This document shows positions 44,315-52,852 of a stretch of DNA of 64,000 bases, one piece after another. Made by a program: the position numbers and the translations under genes. The stretch covers positions 62,001-126,000 of the forward strand of contig JAFQNL010000012.1 in NCBI GenBank assembly GCA_017395935.1. The letters run 5' to 3'. Within the stretch, counting starts at the first letter, position 1, and every line of letters begins with the position of its first letter. This DNA is from Oscillospiraceae bacterium (GTDB lineage Bacteria > Bacillota > Clostridia > Oscillospirales > Oscillospiraceae). Below the pieces are notes generated by a model. That model saw nothing but the letters and a program-made list of their open reading frames with translations. It was not told where the DNA came from and ran no database searches.

Positions 44315-45748
44315 TTGAACAGCAGCCAGTATCGCCGCCATTTCCTGCTGACAGCGGGTATGATCCTGCTGTCCTTTGCCCTGCTGGGCTTCACCTTTAT
44401 CGGCCTGAGCTATAACTACTCCGTTCAGGACCAGCGGGCCAATCTGAATGAAAAGTCCCGGTACATCGCCGCCCTCACCGGTCAGGTCATTTTGCTGGAG
44501 CCGGATCAGACCGATCATTTCTCCGCCTATCTGGGCGCCGGCGCCCGGCTGACCGACTCGGACGTTTTCCTCTGCGACAACGATGGCGAGATTTTTTTCT
44601 GCTATGAAGGCGGTGAGATTCGCAGCGAGTCGGTGGGCAGCTATATTCCCAACTCCGTCCTCACCAAGCTCAAGAGTACCGGTGGCTACGACGACATGAC
44701 CACGCTGGGGCTTTTTGCCGAGCAGCGCTTTGTCTCCGCCGCTCCAATTACCATTACCCGGGGACCTATGACACTGACCTCTGGCTACGCCTTTGTCTCC
44801 GCCTCCACCGAGAACCTGACCTCCATGTGGCGGACCTTTGCCACCATCTTCTTCTTTACCGCTGTAGTTGTCCTCATGATCGCCTTCATCTCCAGCTCCA
44901 TCGCCTCCCACCAGACGACCAAACCGCTCACCGATCTGACCTCGGCCGTCCGCCGGTTCGGTATGGGCGAGTATGACGTGCGCGTGGAGGGCACCGACCG
45001 GAAGGATGAGCTGGGCGACCTCTCCCGAGCCTTTAACGCCATGGCCGACTCCATCGCTCTGGCCGAGGAGAAAAGAACGGAGTTCATCTCCAACGTCTCC
45101 CATGAGCTCAAAACGCCTATGACCACCATTGCCGGCTTTGCCGAGGGCATTCTGGACGGCACCATCCCCAAGGAGCGGGAGCGGGAATACCTCCAGACCA
45201 TCTCCGACGAGACCCGACGGCTCTCCCGGCTGGTTCGACGTCTGCTGGACGCCTCCCGTATGGCCGCGCAGGAAAATGTAGTCATCAGTCAGATGGAGTT
45301 CGATATTGAAGAGACCATGGCTCAGGTGCTGATCAGTCTGGAAGGCAAGATCAACGCCAAGGGCCTGGACGTGGACGCCCGGTTCCCTGACGGGCCGGTC
45401 ATGGTCTGGGGCGATCCGGACGGTGTGACTCAGGTCTGTTACAACCTGCTGGACAACGCCATTAAGTTCTCCCATCCCAATACCGTTATTACCGTCTCCA
45501 TCGTCACCCGGGGAAGCAAGGCCTTTATCTCCGTTCGGGATATCGGCGAAACCATTCCGGAAGAGGAGCTCCCCCTCATCTTTGACCGGCTCCATAAGTC
45601 CGACCGCTCCCGCAGCCTGGACAAGGAGGGAGTGGGCCTTGGCCTCTATCTGGTCAAGCAGATCCTGAGCAATTTGAAGGAGACCATCTCGGTCACCAGC
45701 AAGGATAACGTGACTGAGTTTATCTTTACCCTGACTCTGGCCCAGTAA
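44315..45748 (+). CDS. Sensor histidine kinase
   Basis: 477 residues from the TTG at 44315 (AAAGGAGG 10 bases upstream). Order: N-terminal membrane helix (about 12-34), extracellular domain (about 35-185), second helix (about 186-208), HAMP, HisKA with SHELKTPM, HATPase with N box NLLDNAIKFS and G2 GVGLGLYLVKQI. The G1 motif reads DIGETI, with Glu where Gly is usual. Signal unknown. The HtrA-type protease lies just downstream, which hints at envelope stress. Confidence 0.95.
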   Translation: MNSSQYRRHFLLTAGMILLSFALLGFTFIGLSYNYSVQDQRANLNEKSRYIAALTGQVILLEPDQTDHFSAYLGAGARLTDSDVFLCDNDGEIFFCYEGGEIRSESVGSYIPNSVLTKLKSTGGYDDMTTLGLFAEQRFVSAAPITITRGPMTLTSGYAFVSASTENLTSMWRTFATIFFFTAVVVLMIAFISSSIASHQTTKPLTDLTSAVRRFGMGEYDVRVEGTDRKDELGDLSRAFNAMADSIALAEEKRTEFISNVSHELKTPMTTIAGFAEGILDGTIPKEREREYLQTISDETRRLSRLVRRLLDASRMAAQENVVISQMEFDIEETMAQVLISLEGKINAKGLDVDARFPDGPVMVWGDPDGVTQVCYNLLDNAIKFSHPNTVITVSIVTRGSKAFISVRDIGETIPEEELPLIFDRLHKSDRSRSLDKEGVGLGLYLVKQILSNLKETISVTSKDNVTEFIFTLTLAQ

Positions 45749-45791
45749 TCGGGCCGGTCGGGCATCCAAGAGAGAGAAAGGGGAATACCCT

Positions 45792-47405
45792 ATGTTTGAC
45801 CGCGACGATATTCGCTATTCCCGGGCAGAGACCCGCCCTCCCTGGGAACTGTCCACCTCCAGCCATCTGAAGGAAATGTTCTCCGGTCACCATCATGTGG
45901 ACGAGATCAACTCGCCCCCCTGCGACGAGGTAGACCGACATAAGGAGGCCCGGATTCAGGCCCAGTCGGCCCGGAAGCTGGCCCATGAGCAGGCTCAGGC
46001 CCGGCGTTCTGCCGCTCAGGCCCGGATGCGCTCCTCCTTGCACAGCACATCCGACGGCGACAGCAATGACGATCTGGATGAGCTCGGCCCCTACGAGTGG
46101 ATGAGACGCTATGCCGCCGAGCAGGAGAAGGCGCAGTCCAACCAGCCCCCCACTCCTCCCAGCCGGACCCTCTCCATCAGAAAGACCTCCCGGGGCGCTA
46201 TTGTTATTATCGTGATCGCGCTGATTGCCTCGGCTCTCATCCAGGCCATTTATCTGAACATCGGCACAGAGGAGGAGGACTTCTCCGCAATGGAGCCGGA
46301 CCCGGACTCCGGCTGGTTTGAGGACCTGCCCGAGGACGAGGACTTCTACGAGGGCTACTTCAGCCCGGAACTGGAGCGGGAGGACTATCCCGAAGTCAGC
46401 CATCAGGAGCTGCCCCGGGCCCCCCTGGCTCCGGGCATGGGCATTGAGATCGTCTCCCATCAGGGGCTCGCTCCCCTGACCTATCAGCAGCTGTACGCCA
46501 AATGCGCCCCCTCTACCGTCTCGATCACCGTCTACGGTCAGGACACCGTCGGCACCGGCACCGGTATCGTCATGACGGAGGACGGCTATATCCTCACCTG
46601 CCAGCACGTGATCGACGACGGCGTGACCTGTCAGGTCATGACCTGGGACGATCAGGTTTATGAAGCTACGCTGGTGGGCGCCGACGTACAGACCGATCTG
46701 GCAGTGCTTAAGATTGAGGCCACCGGCCTTACCCCCGCTCAGTTCGGAGACTCGGACGAGCTCACTGTCGGTGACGAGGCGCTGGCCATCGGCGATCCTC
46801 TGGGCACCGAGCTCCGGGGCACCCTGACCAACGGCATTATCTCGGCCATCAACCGCAACGTCACCGTCAGCGGTTACTCCATGACCCTCCTCCAGACCAC
46901 CGCCGCGCTGAACTCGGGCAACTCCGGCGGTCCGCTGCTGAATATCTACGGTCAGGTCGTGGGCGTAAACAATATGAAGATGAACTCCACCGACGTGACA
47001 GTGGAAGGTCTTGGCTTTGCCGTTCCCACCTCGGTGGTTCGGGAGATCGCCCCCGCCCTCTTCTCCGACGGTAAGATCAGCCGGCCGGTGCTGGGCATCA
47101 CCTGCTACAGCATCAACGAAGAGGCGGCCGAAAGCTATGGCTATCCCAGCGCCGGTCTGGTGGTAGCCACCGTCCATCAGGGCTCCGACTGCTATCAGCA
47201 GGGCCTGCAGGTGGAGGACATGGTCTGGGCCATCAACGGTGTCCCCGTCTCCGACGTCTCTCAAGTCAAGCCCATTCTGGAGCAGGTCGGTCTGGAGGGC
47301 AGTGTGATTCTCTCGGTCTACCGCTTTGAGGACCCCTCCGACCCCTCAGTATATGAGGAGTTTGAGCTAATCGTCCAGCTGGTAGATCAGGTCTCCATCT
47401 CCTGA
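45792..47405 (+). CDS. HtrA/DegP-like membrane serine protease
   Basis: 537 residues. A cytosolic N-terminal region of about 130 residues, rich in Gln/Ala/Arg, precedes a membrane helix (136-156). An acidic linker (160-205) leads to a trypsin-like domain with triad His272 (TCQHV), Asp302 (TDLAVL), Ser378 (NSGNSGG), and a PDZ domain (about 435-530). It probably handles damaged proteins outside the membrane. It is 43 bp after the histidine kinase, so likely in one operon with the two-component system. Confidence 0.94.
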   Translation: MFDRDDIRYSRAETRPPWELSTSSHLKEMFSGHHHVDEINSPPCDEVDRHKEARIQAQSARKLAHEQAQARRSAAQARMRSSLHSTSDGDSNDDLDELGPYEWMRRYAAEQEKAQSNQPPTPPSRTLSIRKTSRGAIVIIVIALIASALIQAIYLNIGTEEEDFSAMEPDPDSGWFEDLPEDEDFYEGYFSPELEREDYPEVSHQELPRAPLAPGMGIEIVSHQGLAPLTYQQLYAKCAPSTVSITVYGQDTVGTGTGIVMTEDGYILTCQHVIDDGVTCQVMTWDDQVYEATLVGADVQTDLAVLKIEATGLTPAQFGDSDELTVGDEALAIGDPLGTELRGTLTNGIISAINRNVTVSGYSMTLLQTTAALNSGNSGGPLLNIYGQVVGVNNMKMNSTDVTVEGLGFAVPTSVVREIAPALFSDGKISRPVLGITCYSINEEAAESYGYPSAGLVVATVHQGSDCYQQGLQVEDMVWAINGVPVSDVSQVKPILEQVGLEGSVILSVYRFEDPSDPSVYEEFELIVQLVDQVSIS

Positions 47406-47428
47406 CCCGCCCCCATCAACAGAAGAAA

Positions 47429-47471
47429 ACCAGTCCGGAAGGATCTTCTCCTTTCGGACTGGTCTTTTTTT
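47429..47471. terminator. Bidirectional terminator, htrA-like gene / PLD gene
   Basis: Arms of about 14 bp (47429-47442 with 47450-47463) and a T-run on plus (47464-47471); on minus the stem is followed by TTTTCTTCT. Confidence 0.85.
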
Positions 47472-47479
47472 CTCTTCTG

Positions 47480-48601
47480 TTACACCAGAATTCCCTCAAT
47501 GAGGGCAAAGAGCCGGTGATAGCGGATCTCCTGCCAGCGTCTGACTGGGCGGGAGAGGGCCTGCTCCCGGTGGACGCTCTCCAGCAGCCGGGCGACAAAG
47601 GGCTCCTCCGGCGCTCTCTTCAGGACCAGATTGAGCTCGTTGAGCTGGCCGAAGGCTTTCTTGGTGATATTGGTAGAGCCCATTGAGATCTCCCGCTCGT
47701 TCATAACCAGTTTGGTGTGGACCATTTTGGGGGAGAGATAGAGGGAGATTCCATTGTCCGTCTCCCGCATCAGCCGCCGGACCGTCTTTCGGTTGGTGTC
47801 GTTCTGGAAGTTGGCCCGCTCCGGGATCAGAACACTCACCCGAACACCCCGCCGATGGGCGGCGACAATCTCCCGCAGGAAGGGCTCCAGCGGAGAGAAG
47901 TAGGCCATGGTAATGGTCAGCTCCTGGCGGGCAGAGCGGATCAGCTCCAGATAGTGCTCCTCCAGCTCAAAGCGCCGGGGAAGGCAGTCCTTTTGGTTGA
48001 CCCGGAAGACCACCTCCTCCAGACAGTCCTCGCCCGTCTCCCACTTGCTCAGGAAGGCTTCCACATACCGCTTTCCCTGAATGCGCACCATATAGTCCTG
48101 ATAAACCCGGCCGGAGAGATCTGCCCCGCCCTCCTTGTCCTCCACATTGATACCGCCCAGAATCAGCGTCCGGTCGTCAAAGAGATAGAACTTGGAGTGA
48201 TCCGCCTTCATCCGAAGCTTGTCCATCCGGACGTTGGGATGCTCCTCCAGCGCCCGGGCCAGCGCCCGTCCATCTCCATTGGGCCGGATCAGGTTGGCTG
48301 GATAGCCCCTTTTGAGGCCCCAGATTTTAATGGCCTCTACAAGGGTGGGGTTATTATGGAAGAGGGAGCGGCCCGACTCCTCGCAGCGCTCCAGCACCAT
48401 ACCGTACCGGTCCAGAGAGAGGCTGACCTGCACGCCCCGGCGGGCGGCCCGCAGAAGGGCCTCGGCCAGTGTCCGGCCAATCTGGTCGTCCCGCCAGATG
48501 AACATATTCACCCGTATGGTCTCTCTGGCCTGCTCCACCTGCCGGAGGATCTCGGGGAAGGCCTCCCGTCCGTCAATGAGCAGGGCAAAGTTTTCGTACA
48601 T
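47480..48601 (-). CDS. Phospholipase D-like protein (cardiolipin synthase family)
   Basis: 373 residues with two HKD motifs: His135/Lys137/Asp142 (DHSKFYLFDD) and His295/Lys297/Glu302 (VHTKLVMNE), where Glu replaces the final Asp. Each is followed by the usual GG/GSxN element (LILGGIN, MGSTN). No N-terminal membrane helices, unlike standard bacterial cardiolipin synthases, so it is a soluble or peripheral PLD. Last gene before the terminator; possibly the distal end of the sugar-catabolism transcript, but functionally unrelated to it. Confidence 0.85.
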   Translation of the reverse strand: MYENFALLIDGREAFPEILRQVEQARETIRVNMFIWRDDQIGRTLAEALLRAARRGVQVSLSLDRYGMVLERCEESGRSLFHNNPTLVEAIKIWGLKRGYPANLIRPNGDGRALARALEEHPNVRMDKLRMKADHSKFYLFDDRTLILGGINVEDKEGGADLSGRVYQDYMVRIQGKRYVEAFLSKWETGEDCLEEVVFRVNQKDCLPRRFELEEHYLELIRSARQELTITMAYFSPLEPFLREIVAAHRRGVRVSVLIPERANFQNDTNRKTVRRLMRETDNGISLYLSPKMVHTKLVMNEREISMGSTNITKKAFGQLNELNLVLKRAPEEPFVARLLESVHREQALSRPVRRWQEIRYHRLFALIEGILV

Positions 48602-48633
48602 GGCCGACGCCTCCTCTTGCTATGCTTTGCCGG

Positions 48634-48687
48634 CCCCCTGTCCGGACAGGGGGCAATTTGCCCGGACACGAAGCTCCGTGTCCGGGC
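48634..48687. repeat. Two adjacent strong hairpins between PLD and PfkB genes
   Basis: A perfect 20-base palindrome (48634-48653) and an 11 bp stem-loop (48660-48670 with 48677-48687, loop 6). They share the GTCCGG core. No T-run follows on the minus strand. Confidence 0.7.
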
Positions 48688-48708
48688 ATGGGTCTTGCTA
48701 TGGTTTGT

Positions 48709-49665
48709 TTACAGCGTTGCCAGGAAGGCTTCCACTTCAGCCAGAGTGGGATAGCCGCAGCCGGCCTTGCGGGTCATGCTGCCCTTACGGGTGATCTTGT
48801 AGCTGGCGTACTTGCTGGCCCACTTGCTGGCCTCCTTCAGGTCCTTGCCCCAGATCAGCCCGGCAGCCAGAGCGGCCAGATAGCCGTCACCGGCGCCGAT
48901 GGTATCCACTACGGGCACCTTCAGCGCGGGAACAGTCCAGAACTCGTCGCCGTCCAGCAGGGCGGAGCCGTCAGGACCCATGGTCATAATGACGCCCTTG
49001 GAATGGTGCTTGGCCTGAATGGTCCGGCAGATGACCTCAGGCGCCTCGTCGGACTCTTCGGGCAGACCGCAGAGGAGCTTGGCCTCGATATCATTGAGGA
49101 TAATGTAGTCCAGATAGCTCAGGTCACCCATGTCCTCGCTGGGCAGGGGGCTGGCGTTGCAGAAGGTGAGCATACCGAACTCTTCCTTGGCGATCTTAGC
49201 GCCGTCCAGAGCCTTCTTATAGGGCATACCGAAGCCGGTAATAAAGACCTTGGCTTCCTTCATGGCCTCGATGGCGGCATGGGTCTCTTCCCAGGTCAGA
49301 GCGGCACAGGCGGAGTCGCCGTCCACGATGGTATTGGAGCCATCCTCCTCCACCATGATCAGGCCGGTGCCGGTGGAGACGGAGTGGTCACGATACATGA
49401 AGGTGGTGTCAACGCCGGAGTCAGTCATCCAGTTGTCGCCCATATCGCCCCAGGGGTCATAGCCCACCTTGCCGATATAGCCGGTGGAGACGCCCAGACG
49501 GCCCAGAGCGACGGAGACGGTAGCGCCCTTGCCGCCGTCCTCTTCCACGCGCCAGTTGGTAGCTTCCATGGTCTCGCCCTTCCGGGGCAGACGCTTGACG
49601 TGGCAGATCTGGCCAACGCCGTGGCTGTTCAAAACGATAACGTCGATCGGTCCATACTTACCCAT
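48709..49665 (-). CDS. PfkB-family carbohydrate kinase (first paralogue)
   Basis: 318 residues, ribokinase fold. Motifs: EEDGGKGATVSVALGRLG (about 42-59) and the C-terminal DTIGAGDGYLA with catalytic Asp of GAGD near 254. It phosphorylates a sugar or sugar-amine, presumably after import and epimerisation. Similar along its length to the kinase at 58414-59352; both begin with the unusual DVIVLNSHGVGQ. In frl systems the kinase FrlD is also a PfkB member. GGAGGA lies before the ATG at 49665. Confidence 0.88.
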   Translation of the reverse strand: MGKYGPIDVIVLNSHGVGQICHVKRLPRKGETMEATNWRVEEDGGKGATVSVALGRLGVSTGYIGKVGYDPWGDMGDNWMTDSGVDTTFMYRDHSVSTGTGLIMVEEDGSNTIVDGDSACAALTWEETHAAIEAMKEAKVFITGFGMPYKKALDGAKIAKEEFGMLTFCNASPLPSEDMGDLSYLDYIILNDIEAKLLCGLPEESDEAPEVICRTIQAKHHSKGVIMTMGPDGSALLDGDEFWTVPALKVPVVDTIGAGDGYLAALAAGLIWGKDLKEASKWASKYASYKITRKGSMTRKAGCGYPTLAEVEAFLATL

Positions 49666-49703
49666 GATTCTTTCCTCCTGATTGAGCGCAGATTCCTCTG
49701 TCT

Positions 49704-50534
49704 TTAGTTGTTGGCCAGCAGGTCACGATAGACCTCGATACCCCGCTTGGCGGCGAAGTCAGGCTCATTGGCATAGCGGCTGAAAAGCTCCAGAGACAGA
49801 TAGCCGTCGTAGCCTACTTCCTTCAGATAGCTGACGATACGGGGGAAGTCCATCTCGCCGTCGCCGGGGATCAGATGGTCCTCGCTGTCCTTGCAGCAGT
49901 CGATGAAGTGGATGTGCTTGACAGCGTCGCCCAGCTTCTCAAAGTATTCGCTGATGGGCTCGCCCAGCGTCAGGGGGCAGGCCAGATCCAGCATGCACTG
50001 GAAGTAGGGATTATTGACCTGATCCATAGCCCAGCGCAGGTCGTCGGCGGAGCAGATAATGGTGCCCTCGTAGGGAGTGACGTTTTCCAGAATGATGGTC
50101 TGGCCGATGTTCTGAGCGTGCTCAGAGAGAATGCACATATTCTCGATGAACAGCTTCTTCACATCTTCCTTATTGCGGCCGGAGCCGGGATGGTTGCAGG
50201 CCAGCATGCAGTACTTGGAGCCGATCTCCTTGGCCATGTCCAGAGTGAGCTTGAAATAGTCCAGGCTCTCGGCGTTCATAGCCTTGTCCTCGAAGATGAG
50301 AGAGTAGGGGGAGCCGGTGTTCTCGGGAGCGTAGCTGACGATGGGCAGGCCGTAGTCAGCAGAGAGCTGACGGATCTTGGCAGCGCCGCCCTTGGCAAGG
50401 TCGGGCGCGTAGGCGTGGGGACGGAAGCCGCCGATCTCGATGGCGTCATATCCAAACTTATGGGCAGCCTTGAAGGCCCGTTCGATGGGATACTTGGAAA
50501 AACCAGCAGTAAAGAGAGCAGTTTTCAGTGCCAT
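49704..50534 (-). CDS. Sugar (phosphate) isomerase/epimerase, FrlC-like
   Basis: 276 residues, the same length as E. coli fructoselysine 3-epimerase FrlC. AP-endonuclease-2-like TIM barrel. Likely metal ligands: Glu150 (ILENVTPYEG), Asp183 (MLDLACP), His209 (HIHFID), Glu249 (SLELFSRYANEP). FrlC, as I recall it, shares TPYE, the MNEP-type end of the last motif and the N-terminal FRPHAYAPDL-like stretch. FrlC interconverts psicoselysine and fructoselysine. The real substrate here may be another ketosamine. Confidence 0.82.
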   Translation of the reverse strand: MALKTALFTAGFSKYPIERAFKAAHKFGYDAIEIGGFRPHAYAPDLAKGGAAKIRQLSADYGLPIVSYAPENTGSPYSLIFEDKAMNAESLDYFKLTLDMAKEIGSKYCMLACNHPGSGRNKEDVKKLFIENMCILSEHAQNIGQTIILENVTPYEGTIICSADDLRWAMDQVNNPYFQCMLDLACPLTLGEPISEYFEKLGDAVKHIHFIDCCKDSEDHLIPGDGEMDFPRIVSYLKEVGYDGYLSLELFSRYANEPDFAAKRGIEVYRDLLANN

Positions 50535-50576
50535 AATAATATCTCCTTTTCAGGTCGTTAGTTCAGTCTCTTGGGA

Positions 50577-51662
50577 TCAGCCCAGAATATGCTTGATATG
50601 CTCCTCTACCCGCTTGACATTCTCTTCCTTCAGGTAGCCGAAGTTGAAGCGGAGGTAGTGGTGCTCGTCCGGAGCCATGGTATTGAACAGGCCGTGCTCC
50701 TTCTGATAGCGGGTGGAGCGGTTGGTTCCGGTGGTGGGCAGAGCGATACCCACGCCGTCCTCGTCCCCGGTACGGCAGTACCAGCGCAGGGCATAGGGCA
50801 GCTTGGCCGTATCAAAGCCCACATAGCAGGCGTCTCCTTCAGGGAAGACCTGCATGGCGTGGCCCCAGCCGTTGTCGTCAGCCTGATATTTGACGCTGAT
50901 ACACAGCTCGGGATCGCAGCAGGTATTCTCCCGGTCCAGAATATCGGCGGCGGTAGGATCTGCCTTGATCTTCTTCGCAAACTCCCGCATCTTTACCGCT
51001 CTGGGAGAATCGCCGTCCATGCTGGGAGGATCGGGCATCATGTCCTCCGGCTTTGCGCTGTAGACGATCCGGGAGCCCTCCACGCCCAGCCAGTTCATGT
51101 GGCACATGAACATATACTCCAGCTCGGCATGGCGCTTGTTATGAATATCAATATGCATCTCCAGCACGCTCTTGCCTTCATAGAGGCGGAGCTGGGGAGA
51201 ATAGGACCAGTAGAACTCCTGGCTGTTACGGTAGGTATAGGTGCCGCCTACGGCCAGGAACCGACCCTTCTCGTCCTCGCCGATACCGGTATAGACCTGC
51301 TGATAGTTGGCGAAGGGGAGCTCACCATGGAGGGGGTAGTCCTCTCCCTCTTCGGCGCCGTTGATATTGGTCAGGCCGCAGTGGAGCAGCAGACCGCCGT
51401 AGTTGTCGCCGAACTTGGTGGTGTTCTGGGGGATGGGGAAGATGGACTTCTGGGTCAGGTTCTTCCCATGGAAGGTGGCCTCCCAGATCTGCTGGCCCAT
51501 ATAGGGCAGGACCACCATAGAGCAGTCCTCGTTCTCGATCTTCAGGCCGGCCACACCGGTCTCATACCGGAAGGCGGTAGCCTTCAGGCTGCCGTCGGCC
51601 AGCAGCAGGGCGGGGCGATCGGCAAAGAACCAGGGTTTTACAAACACTTTCGTTAATTTCAT
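50577..51662 (-). CDS. Aldose-1-epimerase-like protein (probable DUF4432)
   Basis: 361 residues, galactose-mutarotase-like beta-sandwich. Visible features: GGLLLHCGLTNIN, DYPLHGELPFANY near 115-127 (His as in mutarotase active sites), MFMCHMNWLGVEG near 195 and a final FNTMAPDEHHYLRFNFGYL. I judge it a DUF4432-type protein. It likely handles the anomeric form of the imported sugar. No signal peptide. Substrate unknown. Confidence 0.65.
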   Translation of the reverse strand: MKLTKVFVKPWFFADRPALLLADGSLKATAFRYETGVAGLKIENEDCSMVVLPYMGQQIWEATFHGKNLTQKSIFPIPQNTTKFGDNYGGLLLHCGLTNINGAEEGEDYPLHGELPFANYQQVYTGIGEDEKGRFLAVGGTYTYRNSQEFYWSYSPQLRLYEGKSVLEMHIDIHNKRHAELEYMFMCHMNWLGVEGSRIVYSAKPEDMMPDPPSMDGDSPRAVKMREFAKKIKADPTAADILDRENTCCDPELCISVKYQADDNGWGHAMQVFPEGDACYVGFDTAKLPYALRWYCRTGDEDGVGIALPTTGTNRSTRYQKEHGLFNTMAPDEHHYLRFNFGYLKEENVKRVEEHIKHILG

Positions 51663-51687
51663 GGCCTAACTATTTCCTTTCCGGAAG

Positions 51688-51716
51688 CCCGGCATCGGCC
51701 AAGGGCCAATGCCGGG
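51688..51716. repeat. Intergenic hairpin between aldolase and DUF4432 genes
   Basis: Arms of 13 bases (51688-51700 and 51704-51716) with one mismatch and a 3-base loop. No T-run. Confidence 0.6.
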
Positions 51717-51762
51717 TCCATGGTCTGGGGAACCTCTGACAGAGGGAATGGGGGGCGTGTTC

Positions 51763-52665
51763 TTAGAACTCGTAGCCCCACTCGCGCATCAGATCGTCGA
51801 TCTGAGCCATGACCTCGGGGGCCACATAGTCCTGATCGGCGGGCATACGGGAGTGCATACCGGTGGGGCCTCCGCCGTACTTCATGGCATACATATAAGC
51901 GGCGTTGAAGGGGGCCTTCTTGAGCAGGTTGCGGACCTTCAGGATCTTCAGCTGGGCATCGACGCACTTCTTGTAGTCCCCTTCCAGACCGGCGTTGATG
52001 ATATCCATCATCTCACGGGGATAGGGAACGGCCATAAAGGAGACGCAGCCCACGGCGCCCAGCATCATCATCACGCCGTCCAGAGCGTCGCAGCCGCCCA
52101 GGAAGTCGAAGTTCTCGGGGTCGATCCGCAGTACGCACTGCAGGAAGTGAATAATATCCACAGAGGCGTCCTTGTAGCCCCGGAGATTGGGATGCTCGTT
52201 GACCAGCTTGCAGAGGGTATCGGGATCATAGGTGGTGCCCATCTGGACGCAGTTATAGATGTAGACGGGACGCTTGCAGTAGTCGATCAGCTCGGCAGAG
52301 TAGTCATACAGAGCCTTCTGGGTGTGGCGGAAGAAGGGGGGCGCGGTAATGCAGTAGCAGTCGGCCAGACCGGTCTCTTCGTAGGCGTCGATCAGCTCCT
52401 TGTTCTGAGCCACGGTATTTTCAAAGGCGCAAGCCATGATCTTGGCCTTGCCCTGAGTGACGCCGTAGATGGTCTTGAGCAGCTTGATCTTCTCTTCCTT
52501 GCTCAGAGCCTGGCTCTCAGCGCCCAGACCGTTGATGAAGAAGGCCTTGATACCGCAGGACATATGCCATGCGATGAGCTCTTCCACCTGCTTGTAGTTG
52601 ATGGAACCGTCAGCGTTAAAGGGAGTCAGAATCTCGTCGACAACGCCAGTGATAAAATGTGCCAT
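51763..52665 (-). CDS. Dihydrodipicolinate synthase / N-acetylneuraminate lyase family aldolase
   Basis: 300 residues from the ATG at 52665 (GGAGG 8 bases before). Class I TIM-barrel aldolase: Schiff-base Lys in GYKDAS near 162, catalytic Tyr in PVYIYN near 133. The GSTGE loop of DHDPS reads GLGAES. Members cleave or form bonds next to a 2-oxo acid. In this island a retro-aldol step on a keto-deoxy sugar acid is more likely than lysine synthesis, since no lysine genes are near. Confidence 0.85.
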   Translation of the reverse strand: MAHFITGVVDEILTPFNADGSINYKQVEELIAWHMSCGIKAFFINGLGAESQALSKEEKIKLLKTIYGVTQGKAKIMACAFENTVAQNKELIDAYEETGLADCYCITAPPFFRHTQKALYDYSAELIDYCKRPVYIYNCVQMGTTYDPDTLCKLVNEHPNLRGYKDASVDIIHFLQCVLRIDPENFDFLGGCDALDGVMMMLGAVGCVSFMAVPYPREMMDIINAGLEGDYKKCVDAQLKILKVRNLLKKAPFNAAYMYAMKYGGGPTGMHSRMPADQDYVAPEVMAQIDDLMREWGYEF

Positions 52666-52737
52666 GTTTGTTTCCTCCATTTGAGATAGATTTTTTCTCC
52701 GTGGTTCTCTCACGGTTGATTGATGTTTTTGATTTTC

Positions 52738-52828
52738 CTAAATTCCTTCATCAACCCTCTCCCACAGGCCGGCAGAGGGCTGTTGACGGAATTCAGACTC
52801 CGGGGAAGGGCAGCCGTGCCCCTCCCCG
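52738..52828. repeat. Imperfect inverted repeats in the ROK-aldolase gap
   Basis: An imperfect inverted repeat of about 21-base arms (about 52738-52760 with 52774-52795, four mismatches) is followed by a second hairpin (52801-52812 with 52817-52828, one mismatch, 4-base loop). It looks like a small palindromic repeat element or an mRNA-stabilising structure. Confidence 0.5.
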
Positions 52829-52852
52829 TCGGGACAGAAACGATACGCGGAA

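Noticed and set aside
44252..47264. Long minus-strand frames over the histidine kinase and protease
   Set aside because: Antisense shadows of genes with unmistakable HisKA/HATPase and trypsin motifs.
52738..52828. Possible insertion-sequence remnant
   Set aside because: Inverted repeats are present, but no transposase fragment or target duplication is visible, so I only call it a repeat.
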